Source: an uncultured Clostridium sp.
GTDB lineage: Bacteria; Bacillota; Clostridia; Oscillospirales; Acutalibacteraceae
Reading direction: 5' to 3'
NCBI GenBank assembly: GCA_902471875.1
Contig: CABRLN010000002.1
Coordinates: 1 to 64,000, forward strand
DNA length: 64,000 nt
Every line of letters starts with the position of its first letter. Position 1 is the stretch's first letter. Positions 18,119-26,085 of this stretch are shown piece after piece. The notes under the pieces were generated by a model. It was not told the origin of the DNA. It saw only the letters and a list, made by a program, of their open reading frames with translations, and searched no databases. The translations under genes and the position numbers were made by a program.

Positions 18119-18286
18119 ATGAATCAGTCATATGCTAACGAATCAATAAAATGTACCGTTTATAATTGTAAACACCATTGTGATTGTAAGGACAATTGCT
18201 CACTTTCATGTATTCAGGTTGGTACACATGAAAGTAATCCAACACAAAACCAATGTACTGACTGTAAGTCATTTGAAAAGAAATAA
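18119..18286 (+). CDS. Small Cys-rich DUF1540 protein
   Basis: A 55-residue protein with seven Cys residues in the DUF1540 pattern: IKCTVYNC, HHCDCKDNC, the middle IQVGTHE and a final CTDCKSF. The Cys arrangement suggests metal binding. The family is common in Clostridia and its role is not established. AAAGGA lies about 10 bases before the ATG at 18119; a TTG upstream at 18101 is rejected because it precedes the ribosome binding site. Single gene with no clear partner. Confidence 0.8.
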   Translation: MNQSYANESIKCTVYNCKHHCDCKDNCSLSCIQVGTHESNPTQNQCTDCKSFEKK

Positions 18287-18397
18287 TAGATTTAATCTTG
18301 CAGAATTTATATTATTAACAAAAAAGTTCTTAATATAATAAAAAAACTAGTCTATCAAACAAAAAATGATAAATCAGAAAATTTTTTTAGAAAAAGG

Positions 18398-18426
18398 TTG
18401 AAAATTATCTACACTTGGGTTATAAT
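18398..18426 (+). promoter_or_regulatory. Orphan SigA-type promoter
   Basis: TTGAAA at 18398-18403, 17 bases, TATAAT at 18421-18426. No protein gene follows within 250 bases; a terminator lies about 70 bases past the expected start. Confidence 0.7.
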
Positions 18427-18432
18427 AACCTT

Positions 18433-18535
18433 GTAATAAGCGATTGCTTATTTTAATTTGCTTACAACTTACAATTAACCCTAATACACTATCTGGATAG
18501 ATCCCTTAGCTTTGCTAGGGGATTTATCTATTTGT
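18433..18535 (+). ncRNA. Candidate small RNA of about 100 nt
   Basis: Downstream of the orphan promoter lie a perfect 7-bp hairpin (AATAAGC/GCTTATT, 18436-18453), a single-stranded A/C-rich stretch, and a long stem (arms 18494-18510 and 18514-18530, about 17 pairs with a few G-T pairs) followed by TTTG. That is the layout of an independent small RNA ending in an intrinsic terminator. It does not look like 6S, SRP or tmRNA to me. It might instead be the leader of a gene cut off by the neighbouring IS insertion. Confidence 0.5.
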
Positions 18536-18570
18536 TAAATTATTATAATATAATGTAATAAAACCTCATA

Positions 18571-18720
18571 TGATAAAACTGCACAAGTCCATAAAAAACG
18601 GACAATAGAGAAAAGAACCCTCCTATGGTAGAATGAAAGAAACTACCATAGGAGGAATTTTTATGCCAAGAGAGTACGGACATATCCAACAATATTTTAC
18701 AAGAGAAACATATAGTTAAG
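18571..18720 (+). mobile_element. IS3-type element, left-end remnant
   Basis: The segment has the layout of an IS150/IS3-group left end: a short GTCC/GGAC inverted repeat near 18587-18603, then 13-bp perfect arms 18619-18631 and 18643-18655 that would hide the ribosome binding site GGAGG of the first transposase ORF. Only about 19 codons of that ORF remain, and no second ORF or right end is present, so it is a dead fragment. Confidence 0.6.
18663..18719 (+). pseudogene. Truncated IS3-family OrfA
   Basis: The ATG is 7 bases after AGGAGG and opens a 18-residue peptide beginning MPREYGHIQQY. This resembles the start of helix-turn-helix OrfA proteins of IS3-group elements (typically MPREYRHIKQYEKEI), then departs and stops at 18717-18719. 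The rest of the transposase is gone. The match is from memory of the family and is short, hence moderate confidence. Confidence 0.6.
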
Positions 18721-18773
18721 AAAATTTAATTTGACTAACTACTGATGTATTGTTTATTTATGTATATTTATTA

Positions 18774-18800
18774 ACAAAAGACTTGCAACTACATAATATA
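18774..18800 (+). promoter_or_regulatory. Candidate sigma-K promoter for dpaAB
   Basis: AC at 18774-18775, 16 bases, then CATAATATA at 18792-18800, an exact fit to the sigma-K pattern AC-N16-CATAnnnTA. It is 38 bases before the dpaA ATG. Dipicolinate synthase is made in the mother cell under sigma-K in Bacillus, so context supports it. Confidence 0.6.
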
Positions 18801-18838
18801 TACTAAACCGTATTATTAATTGTGTAGAGGGGTACAGT

Positions 18839-19714
18839 ATGATTAATATAAACAAGTTTGGTATAATAGGCGGTGACAAGCGACAGCTTGCCGCGGGACG
18901 CTCAATAGCAGATGACGGTTATACAGTAAACCTAAGTTGTTTTGACAGGCTTGAACAACTTCTTGGAAAATTTGGCGGTTCAATGAACGTTGAAGACTGT
19001 GTTGTATGCAGTGACGTCATTATATTGCCATTGCCTATAACAAAGGACGGTACAACATTAAATACTCCGTTTTCTGAAAAAAAGATAATTCTAAATGACG
19101 ATTTTGCAAAAATGTTTAAGGGTAAAACAGTATTTTGTCCAATGAAGGAAAAACTTTCTAAAAGCAGTAAATATTGGCAAGAGGTTAAATTATATGATTT
19201 TTTAAATAGAGAAGAAATGCAGGTTTGCAATGCTGTACCAACAGCCGAGGGGGCTATAGAAATAGCCATGCGTGAATATCTTGGCACAATTAACAATTCA
19301 AAATGCTTAATTACAGGCTATGGTAGAATTGGCAAAGTACTTGCCAAAATGCTGCAAGGCTTGGGTGCAAAGGTTTATGTTTCTGCAAGACGAAAAGAGT
19401 CGCTGGCATGGATTAAGCTTAATGGTTATATACCAATAGATAATAACAACCTTATTAATAGTGGTGAGTATGACCTTATATTTAATACGGTACCTGCAAA
19501 AATACTGGATGCACATATTATGGCAAAAATTGCAACAAATGCATTAATTATAGATCTTGCATCACTGCCCGGCGGTGTTGATTTTGAAAGTGCAAAAAGA
19601 ATGGGAATACCAACTATTCATGCACTGTCATTGCCTGGTAAGGTTGCACCAAAAACATCAGGAGAAATAATTAAAAATACTATCTTTAATATTCTTGAGG
19701 AGGAAAAGGCGTGA
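18839..19714 (+). CDS. dpaA: Dipicolinate synthase subunit A
   Basis: A 291-residue SpoVFA-type protein. With DpaB it oxidises a dihydrodipicolinate-related precursor to dipicolinic acid, the calcium chelator of the spore core. Its N-terminal domain (FGIIGGDKRQ) and the NAD(P)-binding GYGRIGK near residue 160 fit the family. GAGGGG precedes the ATG. dpaB overlaps by 4 bases, giving a tight two-gene unit, and a sigma-K-like promoter lies upstream. This is strong evidence that the organism makes endospores. Confidence 0.94.
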   Translation: MININKFGIIGGDKRQLAAGRSIADDGYTVNLSCFDRLEQLLGKFGGSMNVEDCVVCSDVIILPLPITKDGTTLNTPFSEKKIILNDDFAKMFKGKTVFCPMKEKLSKSSKYWQEVKLYDFLNREEMQVCNAVPTAEGAIEIAMREYLGTINNSKCLITGYGRIGKVLAKMLQGLGAKVYVSARRKESLAWIKLNGYIPIDNNNLINSGEYDLIFNTVPAKILDAHIMAKIATNALIIDLASLPGGVDFESAKRMGIPTIHALSLPGKVAPKTSGEIIKNTIFNILEEEKA

Positions 19715-20283
19715 GCAGCACAAAATTAGCTTTTGCCATGTGCGGCTCGTTTTGTACCTTTAGTAAAGCAATACCACAAATGGAACAGCTAAAAGAAAGA
19801 GGTTACGACATTACGCCGATAATGTCACAAAACGCATCAGCCACAGATACTCGTTTTGGCACGGCAAAAGAATTCATAGAAACTGTAGAAGGTATATCTG
19901 AAAAAAAGTTAATTAATACAATAAAGGACGCAGAACCTCTGGGACCGAAAAATATATGCGACGTAATGGTAATTTCGCCTTGTACAGGAAACACACTGGC
20001 AAAGCTTTGTAATGGTATAACAGATACAAGCGTTACTATGGCTGCAAAGTCTTTACTAAGGGTGGGTAAGCCAATAATAATTGCCCTTGCATCCAATGAC
20101 GCTTTAGGAATTTCAGCACAGAATCTGGGAAAAATTTTGAATTATAAAAATATCTATGTAGTACCGTTAAGTCAAGATGATGTAATAAAAAAACCTAACT
20201 CATTAGTTGCTGATTTTTCAAAAATACCAATAACGATTGAATTTGCTCTAAAAGGAAAACAAATTCAACCAATATTCTTTTAA
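19711..20283 (+). CDS. dpaB: Dipicolinate synthase subunit B
   Basis: A 190-residue flavoprotein-like subunit of dipicolinate synthase (SpoVFB). The start AFAMCGSFCTF, the central VISPCTGNTLAKL and the following TDTSVTMAAKS are typical of this flavoprotein group. It begins at a GTG that overlaps the dpaA TGA (GTGA), implying translational coupling; AGGAGG sits 6-8 bases upstream. In Bacillus the operon continues with asd and dapG; here it ends after dpaB. Confidence 0.94.
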   Translation: MSSTKLAFAMCGSFCTFSKAIPQMEQLKERGYDITPIMSQNASATDTRFGTAKEFIETVEGISEKKLINTIKDAEPLGPKNICDVMVISPCTGNTLAKLCNGITDTSVTMAAKSLLRVGKPIIIALASNDALGISAQNLGKILNYKNIYVVPLSQDDVIKKPNSLVADFSKIPITIEFALKGKQIQPIFF

Positions 20284-20431
20284 TGAAAACCGGCAAATAA
20301 TAAAGCAATAAATACAGTTAAAAGCCTTTTATGTTATCTTATTTAATAGGTTAAATAATTTTACACTGTTTCAAAGAAATACATTAAAGAGGATTTATTA
20401 AATGAATTTATTTTAAAATCATGTTTTTAGG

Positions 20432-20465
20432 CAGGAGCACAGTTATATACTGTACTCCTGTTAAT
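20432..20465 (+). terminator. Terminator-like hairpin
   Basis: Arms 20432-20443 and 20449-20460 with one mismatch, followed by TTAATTTTT. It lies about 150 bases past dpaB, rather far for its own terminator. Confidence 0.55.
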
Positions 20466-20575
20466 TTTTGTAAATAATTAATATACACCTTATTGACATT
20501 CAAAAATTTGGTTGTATAATTTTAATATATAGTTAAGAAGTGTTATTACATTAATAAAAGTTTTTATATTGCTAC

Positions 20576-20622
20576 TTAACTTATTGTTCATTTTTTAGAG
20601 ATAAAAATGAACAATAAGTTAA
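20576..20622. repeat. Perfect 20-bp inverted repeat
   Basis: Arms 20576-20595 and 20603-20622 are perfect reverse complements separated by 7 bases. The stem is A-T rich and lacks a T run directly after it, so it is not a standard terminator. It lies 37 bases before the promoter of the zinc-ribbon gene. Confidence 0.7.
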
Positions 20623-20658
20623 ATATATGCCTTTTTATATTTGCGACATATCTTTATG

Positions 20659-20687
20659 TTGATTTTTAACCTTCTATTTGCTATACT
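20659..20687 (+). promoter_or_regulatory. SigA-type promoter for the zinc-ribbon protein
   Basis: TTGATT at 20659-20664, 17 bases, TATACT at 20682-20687, about 55 bases before the ATG. Confidence 0.6.
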
Positions 20688-20741
20688 TTAATATGAGCAT
20701 AATGCTTAATATATTTTAGATTTTACCTGAAAGTGAACATT

Positions 20742-21257
20742 ATGAAGTATTGTAAAAAATGTAATCATATAACAAATGACGGTGTTGAAATTTGTCCTGT
20801 TTGTAATAAGAAAACTCTTAACAGCGGAGAACCGTCAGGCGATTTTCCAACAGTTATTTTAAGGGCATCCGGCTTTGAAAAAGAGCGTGTTTGCTCTGCG
20901 CTAAATGACCAAAATATACCCCACAGCGAAAAAATTGCAAAAAAGCAATTTTCGTCTGATGCTGTAACAGGAAGAAATTTTGCCGATTACGATATTATGG
21001 TTCCGTACGGTTGCTATTCAAAGGCTTTTGATTTGCTTGTAGGAATTAATGCAATTAAACCTAAAGAAAGTGATTTTGAGGACAAGGAAAAGGTTTCTGT
21101 AAAATCGGCAAAATCAAGCGAATTTAATGGAGAAGACTATTATAGTGCTAAAAACAGAATTATAAGAATTATATCTGTAATACTTTTGCTTGTATTGGTT
21201 ACCGGTGTAGTTTTAGGGGTTGATGCCATTATGGCACTTATTAAGGGTCTGTTTTAA
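20742..21257 (+). CDS. Zinc-ribbon protein with C-terminal membrane anchor
   Basis: A 171-residue protein. The N terminus is a zinc ribbon (CKKC at residues 4-7 and CPVC at about 19-22). A central domain of about 80 residues contains ILRASGFEKERVCSALNDQ and DIMVPYGCYSKAFDLLVG, which resemble the small DUF2007-type domain with its paired protein-binding segments. One transmembrane segment lies at about 145-168. A GTG nine bases upstream (20733) is in frame; the ATG is preferred for the usual zinc-ribbon start. Function unknown. Confidence 0.7.
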   Translation: MKYCKKCNHITNDGVEICPVCNKKTLNSGEPSGDFPTVILRASGFEKERVCSALNDQNIPHSEKIAKKQFSSDAVTGRNFADYDIMVPYGCYSKAFDLLVGINAIKPKESDFEDKEKVSVKSAKSSEFNGEDYYSAKNRIIRIISVILLLVLVTGVVLGVDAIMALIKGLF

Positions 21258-21333
21258 TTACAATACATATTCTGTAACTTTTCAGATAACATATTAATAT
21301 TATTATATTTGTGTTTTCAGGAAGTAAGAAAGA

Positions 21334-22014
21334 ATGATAAATATAAACAGTTTAAAACGAATAACCGTTGTTTGCGGACATTACGGTTGTGGTAAAACAA
21401 ATTTCTCAATTAACCTTGCTTTGTATATGGCAAAACAAGGTAAAAATGTAACTTTAGTTGACCTTGATGTTGTGAACCCGTTTTTTCGTAGTTCTGACTA
21501 CAAGCAAATTTTAGAAAACCAAGGCGTTTATGTTATTTCTCCTAAATATGCCGGTACGAATGTTGATACGCCCGCACTTTCTGCTGAAATTGACAGCGTG
21601 TTCAATTTAAACGACAGAATGGTGATTTTTGATGTTGGGGGAGATGACGCAGGTGCTTTTGCACTTGGCAGATATTCATCAAAAATAAAAAATGAAGAAT
21701 ATTCTTTTATTTATTTGGTAAATAAATATCGTAATTTAATTAATACACCCAGTCAGGCTATTGGAATATTGGGTGAAATTATGTGTGCATGTGGTTTAGA
21801 ACCTACTTGTGTAGTAAATAATTCGCACCTTCAGGGTGAAACCACGGTGGAAACTATTTTAAATGCATATGATTATGGTGTTCAAGTAGCAGAAAGTTTG
21901 AATATTTCTTTGCTGTGTACAACTGCACCTGAAAGCTTATCATCTGAAAAAGAATTTGATAGGTATAATATGTTTTTTGTTAAACAAATAGTAAAACCAC
22001 CTTTCGGCAATTAA
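21334..22014 (+). CDS. P-loop ATPase linked to 2-oxoacid oxidoreductase
   Basis: A 226-residue ATPase of the MinD/ParA/CobQ-like class. It has the P loop GHYGCGKTNFS at about residues 14-24, VDLDVVNPFFRS near 42 and VIFDVGGDDAG near 92. It sits 75 bases before korD and is probably part of the same transcript. Related MinD-like ATPases handle iron-sulfur clusters or cofactors, so a maturation role for the ferredoxin-type subunit is plausible, but that is inference from position only. Confidence 0.75.
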   Translation: MININSLKRITVVCGHYGCGKTNFSINLALYMAKQGKNVTLVDLDVVNPFFRSSDYKQILENQGVYVISPKYAGTNVDTPALSAEIDSVFNLNDRMVIFDVGGDDAGAFALGRYSSKIKNEEYSFIYLVNKYRNLINTPSQAIGILGEIMCACGLEPTCVVNNSHLQGETTVETILNAYDYGVQVAESLNISLLCTTAPESLSSEKEFDRYNMFFVKQIVKPPFGN

Positions 22015-22089
22015 CATTATAAATTACTATATAACTCTAGTGGTATTAATAAAAGAATTAGAAAGGTTAGAAAGGAAGGAAATAAAGTA

Positions 22090-22296
22090 ATGGCTCGTAT
22101 TGAAGTAAATGAAAACTTGTGTAAGGGCTGTGAAATGTGTGCAAACGCTTGTCCAAAAAAGATTATTGCATTAGATAAATCCAGGATAAACGCTAAGGGG
22201 TATCACCCTGCAACATTAACAGATGCAGAAAAGTGTATTGGGTGCAAGGCGTGTGCTACAATGTGCCCTGACGTGGCAATTACCGTTTACCGTTAA
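22090..22296 (+). CDS. korD: 2-oxoacid:ferredoxin oxidoreductase, delta (ferredoxin) subunit
   Basis: A 68-residue two-cluster ferredoxin with CKGCEMCANACPK and CIGCKACATMCPD, each holding one [4Fe-4S] cluster. It passes electrons from the TPP subunit to free ferredoxin. It is the first of four consecutive subunit genes in the order D-A-B-C. The ribosome binding site is a long GGAAGGAAA stretch about 7-12 bases before the ATG. Confidence 0.9.
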   Translation: MARIEVNENLCKGCEMCANACPKKIIALDKSRINAKGYHPATLTDAEKCIGCKACATMCPDVAITVYR

Positions 22297-22325
22297 GGTG
22301 TGAATACGAAAGGATATGAAATTAA

Positions 22326-23387
22326 ATGGAAGACAAATTTTTAATGAAGGGTAACGAAGCGTTAGCAGAGGCTGCTATCCAAGCAGGCTGCAGGCACTTT
22401 TTCGGTTACCCTATTACACCTCAGACAGAGCTTGCTGCATATATGGCAAAAAGAATGCCACAGGTAAATGGTACATACTTACAAGCAGAGTCTGAAATTG
22501 CTGCAGCTAATATGGTGCTTGGTGCGGCAGGTGCGGGTGTTCGTGCTATGACATCATCAAGCTCACCGGGTATCAGTCTTAAATCAGAGGCTATTTCTTA
22601 TATGGCAGCTTGCGATATTCCTGCACTTATTGTAAATGTACAGCGTGGCGGTCCTGGTCTTGGCGGAATTCAGCCTTCACAGTCTGATTATTGGCAAGCG
22701 ACAAAAGCTACAGGTCACGGTGATTTTCAAATTTTGGTATATGCTCCTGCAACAATTCAAGAAATGGTTGATTTGGTTGGATTAGCTTTTGATAAGGGTG
22801 ATGAGTATAGAATTCCTGCAATGATTTTGGCAGATGGTATGCTTGGTCAAATGATGGAGCCTGTAAAGCTTCCTGAAGCTACAACTAAAAAAACTATTGA
22901 CAAACCGTGGGCTTGCTGCGGTCACCAAAATAAAAGAGAACATAACATACTAAACTCTTTGTTGCTTTCGCCAAAAGAGCTTGAGGATTTAGTTGTTCGA
23001 AGATATAAAAGATACGATATTATAAAAGAGAATGAACAAAAGTGGGACGAATATTTACTTGACGATGCAGAAATAGTGGTTGTTGCCTATGGTGCTTCGG
23101 CAAGAGTATCTCATACCGCAGTTGATATGGCACGCAAGCAGGGAATAAAAGCCGGTTTATTGCGACCTATTACACTATGGCCGTTCCCTACAAAGGCATT
23201 TGATACATTAAAAGATACTGCAAAAGCCTTTATTAGCTGTGAAATGAGCATGGGGCAAATGGTTGATGATGTAAAGTTAGCTGTAGAATGTAAGAAACCT
23301 GTAAGCTTTGTTGGCAGAACAGGCGGTAAAATACCTACACCTAATGAGGTTCTTAATAAAATTATTGAAGTTGGAGGTGGCTGTTAA
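22326..23387 (+). CDS. korA: 2-oxoacid:ferredoxin oxidoreductase, alpha subunit (VorB/KorA)
   Basis: A 353-residue alpha subunit. FGYPITPQTELA and SSSPGISLKSEA are the pyrimidine-binding features of this enzyme class, and residues after about 240 form the transketolase-C-like domain. The sequence resembles subunits annotated as VorB (3-methyl-2-oxobutanoate dehydrogenase), so the substrate may be branched-chain 2-oxoacids or 2-oxoglutarate; the sequence alone does not decide. Its stop overlaps the korB ATG by one base. Confidence 0.92.
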   Translation: MEDKFLMKGNEALAEAAIQAGCRHFFGYPITPQTELAAYMAKRMPQVNGTYLQAESEIAAANMVLGAAGAGVRAMTSSSSPGISLKSEAISYMAACDIPALIVNVQRGGPGLGGIQPSQSDYWQATKATGHGDFQILVYAPATIQEMVDLVGLAFDKGDEYRIPAMILADGMLGQMMEPVKLPEATTKKTIDKPWACCGHQNKREHNILNSLLLSPKELEDLVVRRYKRYDIIKENEQKWDEYLLDDAEIVVVAYGASARVSHTAVDMARKQGIKAGLLRPITLWPFPTKAFDTLKDTAKAFISCEMSMGQMVDDVKLAVECKKPVSFVGRTGGKIPTPNEVLNKIIEVGGGC

Positions 23388-24148
23388 TGGAACAATTAGT
23401 ATTTAAAAAGCCACATGCTTTAACAGATATTCCATTTCATTACTGTTCAGGATGTACACATGGCATTATACACAGACTTGTTGCAGAGGTTATTGATGAG
23501 CTTGAATGTGAAGGACATACAGTTGGTGTTTCACCGGTTGGTTGTGCTGTAATGAATTATGATTATTTTAACTGTGATATGATAGAGGCTCCTCATGGCA
23601 GAGCGCCTGCTGTAGCAACAGGAATTAAAAGAGCACACCCTGAAAATGTAGTATTTACATATCAGGGTGACGGCGACCTTGCAGCTATTGGTACAGCAGA
23701 AACGGTACATGCAGCTACAAGAGGTGAAAATATTACTGTTATTTTTGTAAATAACACAATTTACGGTATGACAGGCGGTCAAATGGCACCAACATCTTTG
23801 CCGGGACAAATTACTCAAACCACTCCGTACGGACGTGATGTAAATGTAGCAGGTTTTCCTGTAAGAATATGCGAAATGCTTTCAACTCTTGACGGTGTTG
23901 CACTTGCACAGCGTACATCTGTTGACACTGTTAAAAATGTAAACGAAACAAAAAAAGCAATAAAAAAAGCTTTTCAAAATCAAATTGACGGTAAGGGTTT
24001 TTCTATAGTAGAGGTTCTTTCAACATGTCCCACAAATTGGGGTATGAACCCTATTGAGTCTTTAGAATGGCTTAGAGAAAATATGATTCCTTATTATCCT
24101 TTGGGAGTATATAAGGATGAAAAGAAAGGAGCCAGACTGGAGAAATGA
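23387..24148 (+). CDS. korB: 2-oxoacid:ferredoxin oxidoreductase, beta (TPP) subunit
   Basis: A 253-residue TPP-binding subunit. The motif begins at GDGDLAAIG near residue 94 and ends with NNTIYGMTGGQ near 124; the early CSGCTHG segment is typical. It decarboxylates the 2-oxoacid and hands electrons to the iron-sulfur subunit. The start is coupled to korA (TAATG) and the end overlaps korC by 4 bases. Confidence 0.93.
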   Translation: MEQLVFKKPHALTDIPFHYCSGCTHGIIHRLVAEVIDELECEGHTVGVSPVGCAVMNYDYFNCDMIEAPHGRAPAVATGIKRAHPENVVFTYQGDGDLAAIGTAETVHAATRGENITVIFVNNTIYGMTGGQMAPTSLPGQITQTTPYGRDVNVAGFPVRICEMLSTLDGVALAQRTSVDTVKNVNETKKAIKKAFQNQIDGKGFSIVEVLSTCPTNWGMNPIESLEWLRENMIPYYPLGVYKDEKKGARLEK

Positions 24149-24681
24149 GTAAAGATTTTAATATTTTATTTGCCGGATTTGGTGGTCAGGGTGTATTGTT
24201 TTCGGGTAAATTAGCTGCTTATGCAGGCTTATATGACGAAAAAAATATAACATGGCTTCCATCATACGGTCCTGAAATGCGTGGCGGTACGGCAAACTGC
24301 AGCGTTTGCATTTCTGACACACCTATTGGTTCACCTTGTGTAGTTTCGCCGAATGCTTTTGTTGCGCTTAATCTGCCTTCCTTTGAAAGATTTAAAGACA
24401 GAGTTGTACCGGGCGGAACAATGATAGTAGATAGCTCAATGATACCTGTAAAATGTGATAGAACTGACATTAATGTTGTTTATGTTAATGCCTCACAGCT
24501 TGCAACTGAAAACAATATAGAGGGCTTGTCAAACATAATTCTTTTAGGTAAACTGTTTAAAGAGGTTGGTTTTTGCACTGCTGAATCACTTGACAAGGCT
24601 ATTGTTAAATGTGTACCTAAGAAAAGACAGCATTTGCTTGAACCTAACCGCAAAGCTTTACAAATTGGTATAGAGGCTTAA
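24145..24681 (+). CDS. korC: 2-oxoacid:ferredoxin oxidoreductase, gamma subunit
   Basis: A 178-residue gamma subunit with the family signature FAGFGGQGVLFSGKLAA near residues 9-25 and YGPEMRGGTANC near 46. It binds the CoA-dependent half of the reaction. The ATG overlaps the korB TGA (ATGA), so the four subunits are translationally coupled from korA on. The HAD phosphatase gene starts 2 bases after its stop. Confidence 0.93.
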   Translation: MSKDFNILFAGFGGQGVLFSGKLAAYAGLYDEKNITWLPSYGPEMRGGTANCSVCISDTPIGSPCVVSPNAFVALNLPSFERFKDRVVPGGTMIVDSSMIPVKCDRTDINVVYVNASQLATENNIEGLSNIILLGKLFKEVGFCTAESLDKAIVKCVPKKRQHLLEPNRKALQIGIEA

Positions 24682-24683
24682 TT

Positions 24684-25331
24684 GTGAACAGCAATTTAAA
24701 ATATACTTGTGTAGTGTGGGACTGGAACGGTACTATAGTTGATGATGTGAATGCTTCGTTGCTTTCTGTAAATGATATGCTGATTAAGCGTAATTTGCCG
24801 ACTATTAATTTAGAGCAATATCACAGTTATTTAGATACACCCATCTATAAATTTTATGAGCATCTTTTTAATCTTAATGAAATATCGTTTGACGTAATAC
24901 AAAATGAGTTTGACAAGGGGTATAATGAGCATATTGATAACAATCCTGTTAATGACGGTGCTGTTGAAATTATGCAGATGCTTCAAAGTAATGGTGTTAA
25001 GCAGGTTATTGTTTCTTCATCAAACCAGATTATTGTAAGTAATGGTGCAAACCGATTAGGCATTGCACAGTTTATGACATGTATTTCAGGTTCAGGTGAC
25101 TATAATGTAGGCAGTAAGGTTGAACGTGCTGTGGGGGTTATAAATAGAATTACCAATAACTATGCAAAGGTAGTAATAATTGGTGACACACTGCATGACT
25201 GCCAACTTGCAGATGAAATAGGTGCTGACTGTATTTTGCTTTCGACAGGTCACCAAAGTAAAATTGACCTGTTATCTACAGACAAGCCTGTTATAGACAA
25301 CCTTTATGAATTAAAAAAATATTTATTCTAG
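24684..25331 (+). CDS. HAD-superfamily phosphatase
   Basis: A 215-residue HAD hydrolase of the phosphoglycolate-phosphatase-like group. Motif I is VVWDWNGTIVDD near residues 9-20 with both Asp residues, motif II is IVSSSN near 110, and the terminal motif is IIGDTLHDCQLADEIG near 165. The start is GTG, with GAGG 7 bases upstream, 2 bases after korC, so it is the last gene of the kor transcript. The substrate is not predictable; a house-cleaning role is likely. Confidence 0.85.
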   Translation: MNSNLKYTCVVWDWNGTIVDDVNASLLSVNDMLIKRNLPTINLEQYHSYLDTPIYKFYEHLFNLNEISFDVIQNEFDKGYNEHIDNNPVNDGAVEIMQMLQSNGVKQVIVSSSNQIIVSNGANRLGIAQFMTCISGSGDYNVGSKVERAVGVINRITNNYAKVVIIGDTLHDCQLADEIGADCILLSTGHQSKIDLLSTDKPVIDNLYELKKYLF

Positions 25332-25336
25332 CTTTA

Positions 25337-25364
25337 AGGATACCGAATTTACGGTATCCTTTTT
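25337..25364 (+). terminator. Terminator of the kor operon
   Basis: Nine-bp perfect arms 25337-25345 and 25352-25360, loop AATTTA, five T. It begins 5 bases after the HAD stop codon. Confidence 0.9.
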
Positions 25365-25462
25365 GGTGCTTATAACAGCATTTGGCTTGATTTTTTCAAA
25401 TGTATGTGTAATAATTAAACGGTATGTTATAAAAAGCATAATTTTTTAATTTTGGTGAGAGT

Positions 25463-26074
25463 ATGATTAATGTATTTAATAAAAACAGCAGTATAAATAA
25501 AAACTTGATAGAATATATTATTGTTGGGTTGGGTAATCCTGGTAAAGAGTACACTAATACCCGGCATAATGCCGGGTTTATTGCTATTGATAAAATAAGC
25601 GAAAAATATTCCTGCAATGTAAATAAATTAAAGTATAAAGCTTTGATTGGTGATTGTGTAATAAATGAAAAAAGGGTTTTGCTTATGAAACCTCAAACCT
25701 TTATGAATTTAAGCGGTGAGTCTGTTGTACAGGCAATGAATTTTTATAAAATTTTACCTGAGAATGTTATTATCCTTTTTGATGATATTTCACTTGGTGT
25801 GGGCAAAATGCGTATAAGAAGAAAAGGCAGTGACGGTGGTCAAAGAGGAATGCGAAGCATTATCGGTTTAAGCGGAAGTGATAAATTTCCAAGAGTAAAA
25901 ATAGGAATTGGTGAAAAGCCTAACCCAAATTGGCAGCTTGCCGACTGGGTGCTGTCACGTTTTACAAAGTCAGAGCTTGAATTGTTAGAAAAAGTTACAG
26001 ATAATGTATGCGGTGCGGTTGAGTATATGGTAGCCGGCAACATTGACAAAGCTATGGCAGAATATAACTCATAA
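25463..26074 (+). CDS. pth: Peptidyl-tRNA hydrolase
   Basis: A 203-residue Pth that frees tRNA from stalled peptidyl-tRNAs. VGLGNPGKEY, TRHNAGF with the catalytic His, and the later LMKPQTFMNLSGES are diagnostic. It has about 16 extra residues before the usual start; an internal TTG at 25505 would give the standard N terminus, but the ATG at 25463 has GGTGAGAG in front. A possible promoter lies at 25387-25414 (TTGATT, 16 bases, TAATAA). mfd follows by 11 bases, as in many Firmicutes. Confidence 0.93.
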   Translation: MINVFNKNSSINKNLIEYIIVGLGNPGKEYTNTRHNAGFIAIDKISEKYSCNVNKLKYKALIGDCVINEKRVLLMKPQTFMNLSGESVVQAMNFYKILPENVIILFDDISLGVGKMRIRRKGSDGGQRGMRSIIGLSGSDKFPRVKIGIGEKPNPNWQLADWVLSRFTKSELELLEKVTDNVCGAVEYMVAGNIDKAMAEYNS

Positions 26075-26085
26075 GGAGTAATTTG

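Larger units (their letters stand above)
18287..18838. other. Intergenic region with RNA candidate and IS remnant
   Basis: About 550 bases between DUF1540 and dpaA. It holds a very good promoter (18398-18426), a hairpin and a terminator forming a possible small RNA, the left end of an IS3-type element with its truncated first ORF (to about 18720), and the candidate sigma-K promoter of dpaAB (18774-18800). Confidence 0.6.
20284..20741. other. AT-rich intergenic region after dpaB
   Basis: About 460 bases. It holds a terminator-like hairpin (20432-20465), a perfect 20-bp inverted repeat (20576-20622) and a promoter (20659-20687). I see no ORF with a ribosome binding site. Confidence 0.5.
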
